NCBI GenBank assembly: GCA_021205045.1 | Contig: JAJPYH010000164.1 | Coordinates: 1-11,049 of the forward strand | DNA length: 11,049 nucleotides | Reading direction: 5' to 3' | From: Lachnospiraceae bacterium | GTDB taxonomy: Bacteria > Bacillota > Clostridia > Lachnospirales > Lachnospiraceae | Shown: one piece after another, positions 8,614 through 11,049 of the stretch | Position numbering within the stretch: the stretch's first letter is position 1 | Layout of the letters: each line of letters begins with the position of its first letter | Notes under the pieces: generated by a model | What the model saw: the letters and a program-made list of their open reading frames with translations, nothing else | Told to the model about the DNA's origin: nothing | Databases searched by the model: none | Made by a program: the position numbers and the translations under genes

Positions 8614-9840
8614 ATGTATATTCAGCGGCATCTGGAAACTCAGATTTTGGAAGCATCCAAATATTATCCGGTTGTGATGGTATGTGGACAGCGTCAGGTT
8701 GGAAAATCAACCATGCTTAATCATATCAGAGGGAAAGAACGCAGATATGTTACTCTGGACGATGGAAATGCGCGCAGACTGGCAGACACGGATCCGGCAT
8801 TATTTTTTGAAACATACGGTTATCCTCTTCTGATTGATGAGTTCCAGAGAGTGCCTTCTATTTTGCTGGAGATGAAAAAGATCGTGGATCAGAAAGCCCT
8901 CAATGGGGAAGATAACAGCGGTATGTTTTGGCTGACGGGATCCCAGAAGTTTAAGATGATGCGGGATGTATCAGAATCTCTGGCTGGCAGGATTGCTGTT
9001 TTTGATATGTCCGGTCTTTCTTCCTCAGAGATAGAAGGGCGTCCGGCGCAGGTCTTTGATCCGGAGCTGTCAGCGATCAGGGAGCGATTAAAGAACAGTC
9101 ACAGGAAAGACATTCACCAGGTTTATGAAGGAGTTTTCCGTGGAGGCATGCCAAAGCTTCATGCGGCTTCAATGGACAGAGATCGTTTTTATATGGATTA
9201 CGTGAACACATATATTGAACGGGATATCAAGGATCTTGCTCAGGTTGGAAAGCTGAATGAGTTTTATGATTTTCTTGTATATATGGCTGCACGGACAGGA
9301 CAGGAGCTGAGGTACGAGGATATTGCAAATACAGTAGGTATATCAGCGCCGACAGCGAAAGCATGGGTGTCTGTCCTGGAGCGTTCCGGCGTTATTTTTA
9401 TCCTTCGTCCGTATTATTCCAATATCACAAAACGTCTGGTCAAAACGCCGAAGGTCTATTTCATGGATACAGGGCTGGCGGCGTATCTGTGCCGCTGGCC
9501 GAGTGCTCAGACCCTGGAAAACGGTGCTATGGACGGAGCATTTCTGGAAACTTATGTGGTAACGGAAATAGTAAAAAGCTTTTATAATGCCGGTAAACCG
9601 GCGGATATCTTTTATTATCGGGATATTGATAAGAAGGAAATTGATTTACTCATGATAAAAGGGGACAAAATGTATCCGATTGAAATAAAAAAAGGCAAGG
9701 AGCCGTCCAGACCGGATAAGAATTTTGAGGTTCTCAGCCAGTTCCATATGGATGTACAGCCAGGGATCATCCTTTGTATGAGCGATGAGCTGATCCCGTA
9801 CAATCGTCAGTCATGGTATTGTCCAATTTCCGTCCTTTAA
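8614..9840 (+). CDS. AAA-family ATP-binding protein with C-terminal DUF4143-type domain
   Basis: This 408-residue protein has the layout of the widespread AAA_14/DUF4143 ATPases, whose cellular role is not established. Walker A is GQRQVGKS (residues 25-32, Lys31), Walker B is LLIDE (Asp75-Glu76), and a sensor-like LTGSQ at 108-112 is followed by ESLAGR (121-126), a typical family signature. A winged-helix-like segment (about 229-262, RYEDIANTVGISAPTAKAW) follows. The C-terminal part carries Glu342-x-Asp344 and Glu357-x-Lys359 (YPIEIKKG), resembling a PD-(D/E)XK nuclease-fold core; this suggests DNA contact but does not prove cleavage. There is no signal peptide or membrane segment. The gene looks clearly more AT-rich than addA and has its own promoter, so it may have arrived separately. 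Such proteins often occur as scattered paralogues in clostridial and Bacteroidetes genomes. The family call is firm; the function is unknown. Confidence 0.9.
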   Translation: MYIQRHLETQILEASKYYPVVMVCGQRQVGKSTMLNHIRGKERRYVTLDDGNARRLADTDPALFFETYGYPLLIDEFQRVPSILLEMKKIVDQKALNGEDNSGMFWLTGSQKFKMMRDVSESLAGRIAVFDMSGLSSSEIEGRPAQVFDPELSAIRERLKNSHRKDIHQVYEGVFRGGMPKLHAASMDRDRFYMDYVNTYIERDIKDLAQVGKLNEFYDFLVYMAARTGQELRYEDIANTVGISAPTAKAWVSVLERSGVIFILRPYYSNITKRLVKTPKVYFMDTGLAAYLCRWPSAQTLENGAMDGAFLETYVVTEIVKSFYNAGKPADIFYYRDIDKKEIDLLMIKGDKMYPIEIKKGKEPSRPDKNFEVLSQFHMDVQPGIILCMSDELIPYNRQSWYCPISVL

Positions 9841-9900
9841 TCCGTTAAAAAATTCTGAAAGAAAAGTATCCTTAAGAGTTTTTCTGCATTAAAAACGCAG

Positions 9901-9939
9901 AAGGATCGGGGCCGCTTTCCGGCAAACCCCGATCCTTTT
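9901..9939 (+). terminator. Rho-independent terminator between convergent genes
   Basis: An 11-bp perfect stem (AAGGATCGGGG at 9901-9911 with CCCCGATCCTT at 9927-9937) encloses a short inner loop and runs into TTTT, then GATTCTTT on the + strand. It should end the ATPase transcript. Read on the minus strand, the same stem lies about 40 nt past the thiT stop and is followed by CTGCGTTTTT, so it can plausibly serve both genes. A second small hairpin (TTCTGC/GCAGAA, 9882-9902) overlaps its left foot. Confidence 0.88.
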
Positions 9940-9980
9940 GATTCTTTATGTATTTTATGTGCAGGAAGAGGTGGCTTCTG

Positions 9981-10637
9981 TCAGACCGCCATCTTTTTGA
10001 CCTGTGCCAACGCCTTCTCCACCGGCGGCAGCTTGATGATAATCACGGTGATGATGCCCTCCGCCAGGATGAAGGAGTAATTGTATATAATAGGATAAAG
10101 AGCGGTCAGCGCCTGCGGGAAATTGTCAGGCATGTAGTCCATCCAGTACAGATATCCGCCCAGGGCGTGGAAGGCGCCGCGGACAAAGATGCCCAGCAGA
10201 TAGCCCTTTAACAGGGCGTTTTTTTTGCTCTTATAAAAGAGACCGGACAGGCCAAGACCCGCGAAGGCCAGGATGTAGTCGCAGCAAACCTGGAAGGGAG
10301 CCAGTACATAGGGCTCCTGCAGGAACTGCAAAATGCCGTAGGCCAGGCCGGTCAGAATGCCCACACCGGGGCCGTACCAGCTGCCGATCAGGCAGACGAA
10401 GAGCATGCTGCACAGAGTCACGGAGCCGCCGTAGGGCAGGGCGAAGAGCTTGATGTAGGAAGTGACGAAGGCCAGTGCCAGAGCGGCGGCGCAGAAGACC
10501 AGCTGTTTGGTGGACAGCTTCTGGTGGTTGCTTTTGCTGTAAAGGAACACAGCGCCCAGCAGCAAAGCCACGGCGATGACGCCGAACAGCACGTAGCCGA
10601 AGGTGGTGAGACCAAGGTACTCGTTAACAATTTGCAT
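9981..10637 (-). CDS. thiT: ThiT, thiamine-binding S component of an ECF transporter
   Basis: ThiT is the membrane substrate-capture subunit of an energy-coupling-factor transporter; it binds thiamine and works with the shared EcfA/A'/T module, which is not in this window. The 218-residue product is very hydrophobic with about six membrane segments. It shows family-like signatures: LPYGGSVTLCSML (67-79), WYGPGVGILTGLAYG (87-101), QEPYVLAPFQ (107-116), GAFHALGGYLYW (154-165, His157) and LYPIIYNYSFI (180-190). By comparison with the known ThiT fold, Glu108, His157, Trp165 and Asn186 are the likely thiamine-pocket residues; this mapping is by eye. The start at 10637 is chosen over an ATG at 10691 because a strong AAAGGAGGA precedes it by 7 nt and the longer form would add an unlikely 18-residue tail lying in the riboswitch leader. 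The TPP riboswitch upstream confirms thiamine specificity. It is convergent with the ATPase gene. Confidence 0.93.
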   Translation of the reverse strand: MQIVNEYLGLTTFGYVLFGVIAVALLLGAVFLYSKSNHQKLSTKQLVFCAAALALAFVTSYIKLFALPYGGSVTLCSMLFVCLIGSWYGPGVGILTGLAYGILQFLQEPYVLAPFQVCCDYILAFAGLGLSGLFYKSKKNALLKGYLLGIFVRGAFHALGGYLYWMDYMPDNFPQALTALYPIIYNYSFILAEGIITVIIIKLPPVEKALAQVKKMAV

Positions 10638-10668
10638 AAAAAAATCCTCCTTTGGTATAGTGGAGGAA
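10638..10668 (-). promoter_or_regulatory. thiT expression platform: SD-sequestering hairpin with U tract
   Basis: On the minus strand UCCUCC (10662-10667) can pair perfectly with GGAGGA of the Shine-Dalgarno sequence (10645-10650) across an 11-nt loop. The stem is directly followed by UUUUUUU (10638-10644). Sequestration would block translation of thiT when TPP is bound. The U tract makes partial transcription termination conceivable, but a 6-bp stem is short for that. Confidence 0.7.
10645..10653 (-). promoter_or_regulatory. Strong Shine-Dalgarno sequence of thiT
   Basis: On the minus strand AAAGGAGGA is followed by seven U residues and the AUG at 10637. It is a near-perfect anti-16S match and decides the thiT start. 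Confidence 0.9.
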
Positions 10669-10714
10669 GCAGCGTGATGGGGGCGCGTCAAAAGAACTCC
10701 GCGCGTTCCATATA

Positions 10715-10821
10715 GTTGCCTCCTTACGCCGGTATTACCCGGTTCAAGTGATAAGGGTCAGGGCAGTCTGGCGAACGTATCGGCGCGCCAGCCCATTCTC
10801 AGCGGTTGCTCCCCTGGCAAA
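10715..10821 (-). promoter_or_regulatory. TPP riboswitch (THI element) upstream of thiT
   Basis: The minus strand carries the conserved THI-box pieces in order. P1 pairs UUGCC (10816-10820) with GGCAA (10716-10720). P2 pairs AGGGG with CCCUU. The invariant CUGAGA, which recognises the pyrimidine, is at 10797-10802. P3 is GGGC/GCCC with an extended UGGCG/CGCCA hairpin. The P4-P5 half has CCGG-GUAAUA-CCGG followed by GCGUAAGG, the pyrophosphate sensor. Bound thiamine pyrophosphate is expected to lower ThiT synthesis. The fit to the class is by motif and pairing, not by a covariance search, but the match is specific. Confidence 0.94.
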
Positions 10822-10857
10822 ACTTTTCGGTACCTGTCGAAACAAAAGGAACAGAAC

Positions 10858-10903
10858 GGCCATTGCGGCAATGACCATGCATAAAGGAAACCGGATCGGT
10901 TTC
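10858..10903 (-). other. Two small leader hairpins upstream of the TPP aptamer
   Basis: Read on the minus strand, GAAACCG-AUC-CGGUUUC (10887-10903) is a perfect 7-bp hairpin and GGUCAUUG-CCG-CAAUGGCC (10858-10876) an 8-bp hairpin with one wobble pair. Both lie between the promoter and the aptamer in a leader of roughly 110 nt. Neither is followed by a U tract long enough to be a clear terminator. Their function is unknown; they may stabilise the 5' end. Confidence 0.55.
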
Positions 10904-10942
10904 TTTTCATCTGTATTGTATCGAACTCAGTACCTGAAAGCT

Positions 10943-10971
10943 ACTGTAAAATAATTTTATGTATATGTCAA
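10943..10971 (-). promoter_or_regulatory. Sigma-A-type promoter of thiT
   Basis: On the minus strand, TTGACA (10966-10971) is separated by exactly 17 bp from TACAGT (10943-10948; 4 of 6 matches to TATAAT). The spacer is AT-rich. Transcription would start near 10936, leaving a 5' leader of about 300 nt that contains the TPP riboswitch. Confidence 0.75.
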
Positions 10972-11004
10972 GAGAATTTTTCTCAGGGAGAATTGTTTTA
11001 TAAG

Positions 11005-11047
11005 CCATTTATGATAATGTCCTTATATACCACAAGAGAAAATGTCC
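11005..11047 (-). repeat. Pair of imperfect 18-bp direct repeats at the right edge
   Basis: On the minus strand two 18-bp units, one at 11030-11047 and one at 11005-11022, start with GGACATT and end with TGG, agree at 12 of 18 positions, and lie 25 bp apart in an AT-rich stretch. The first begins 2 bp from the right edge. Serial repeats of this kind are typical of transposase-binding ends such as those of IS21-type elements, but no transposase is in the window, so the identity is open. Nothing else is seen between 10972 and 11049. Confidence 0.4.
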
Positions 11048-11049
11048 CA

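Noticed and set aside
8614..9840. A new defence or toxin-antitoxin system formed by the ATPase with addAB
   Set aside because: The gene has its own promoter, differs in composition and belongs to a common orphan family; no partner gene or antitoxin is visible.
10638..10691. Longer thiT reading frame starting at an ATG at 10691
   Set aside because: It would translate the riboswitch expression platform and adds a non-hydrophobic tail; the ATG at 10637 has a strong Shine-Dalgarno.
10690..10701. GCGCG/CGCGC pairing on the minus strand just after the aptamer as an intrinsic terminator
   Set aside because: The potential stem is only 5 bp with a long loop and is followed by CCCC, not a U tract.
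10748..10954. 68-codon plus-strand frame
   Set aside because: It lies antisense to the TPP riboswitch and thiT leader and has no ribosome site or recognisable product.
10993..11015. Plus-strand promoter TTGTTT ... TATGAT pointing off the right edge
   Set aside because: The spacer is only 11 bp, too short for a sigma-A promoter.

Overview
The window looks like part of the chromosome of an anaerobic Firmicute, most likely a Lachnospiraceae-type clostridium. This is inferred from the GC-rich but clostridial-looking proteins, the AddAB (not RecBCD) repair enzyme with an iron-sulfur AddB, an ECF-type thiamine transporter under a TPP riboswitch, and canonical sigma-A promoters. No species can be named from the sequence alone.

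Layout. Positions 1-977 (+) hold the 3' part of an M19 membrane-dipeptidase-family gene whose start lies left of the window. It overlaps addB (974-4552, +) by 4 nt, and addB overlaps addA (4549-8571, +) by 4 nt, so the three genes form one translationally coupled operon. AddA and AddB together form the double-strand-break end-processing helicase-nuclease that prepares DNA for RecA. A canonical promoter sits in the last codons of addA and should drive the next gene, a DUF4143-type ATPase (8614-9840, +) of visibly lower GC. A strong hairpin terminator (9901-9939) separates it from the convergent thiT gene (9981-10637, -), the thiamine-binding S component of an ECF transporter. The thiT leader (about 10638-10936, minus strand) holds two small hairpins, a complete TPP aptamer, and an expression platform in which the Shine-Dalgarno sequence is part of a hairpin. 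Upstream of the thiT promoter (10943-10971) is an AT-rich 78-base edge with two imperfect 18-bp direct repeats that could be the end of a neighbouring insertion sequence.

What stands out. No new multi-gene system is visible. The more unusual signals are three separate in-frame tandem repeats (36, 42 and 42 bp units) that lengthen AddB and AddA outside their catalytic motifs; a Tyr in place of the metal-binding Asp of the dipeptidase HxD motif; a promoter embedded at the addA stop codon; and the mutually exclusive GGAGG/CCUCC pairings behind the TPP aptamer.
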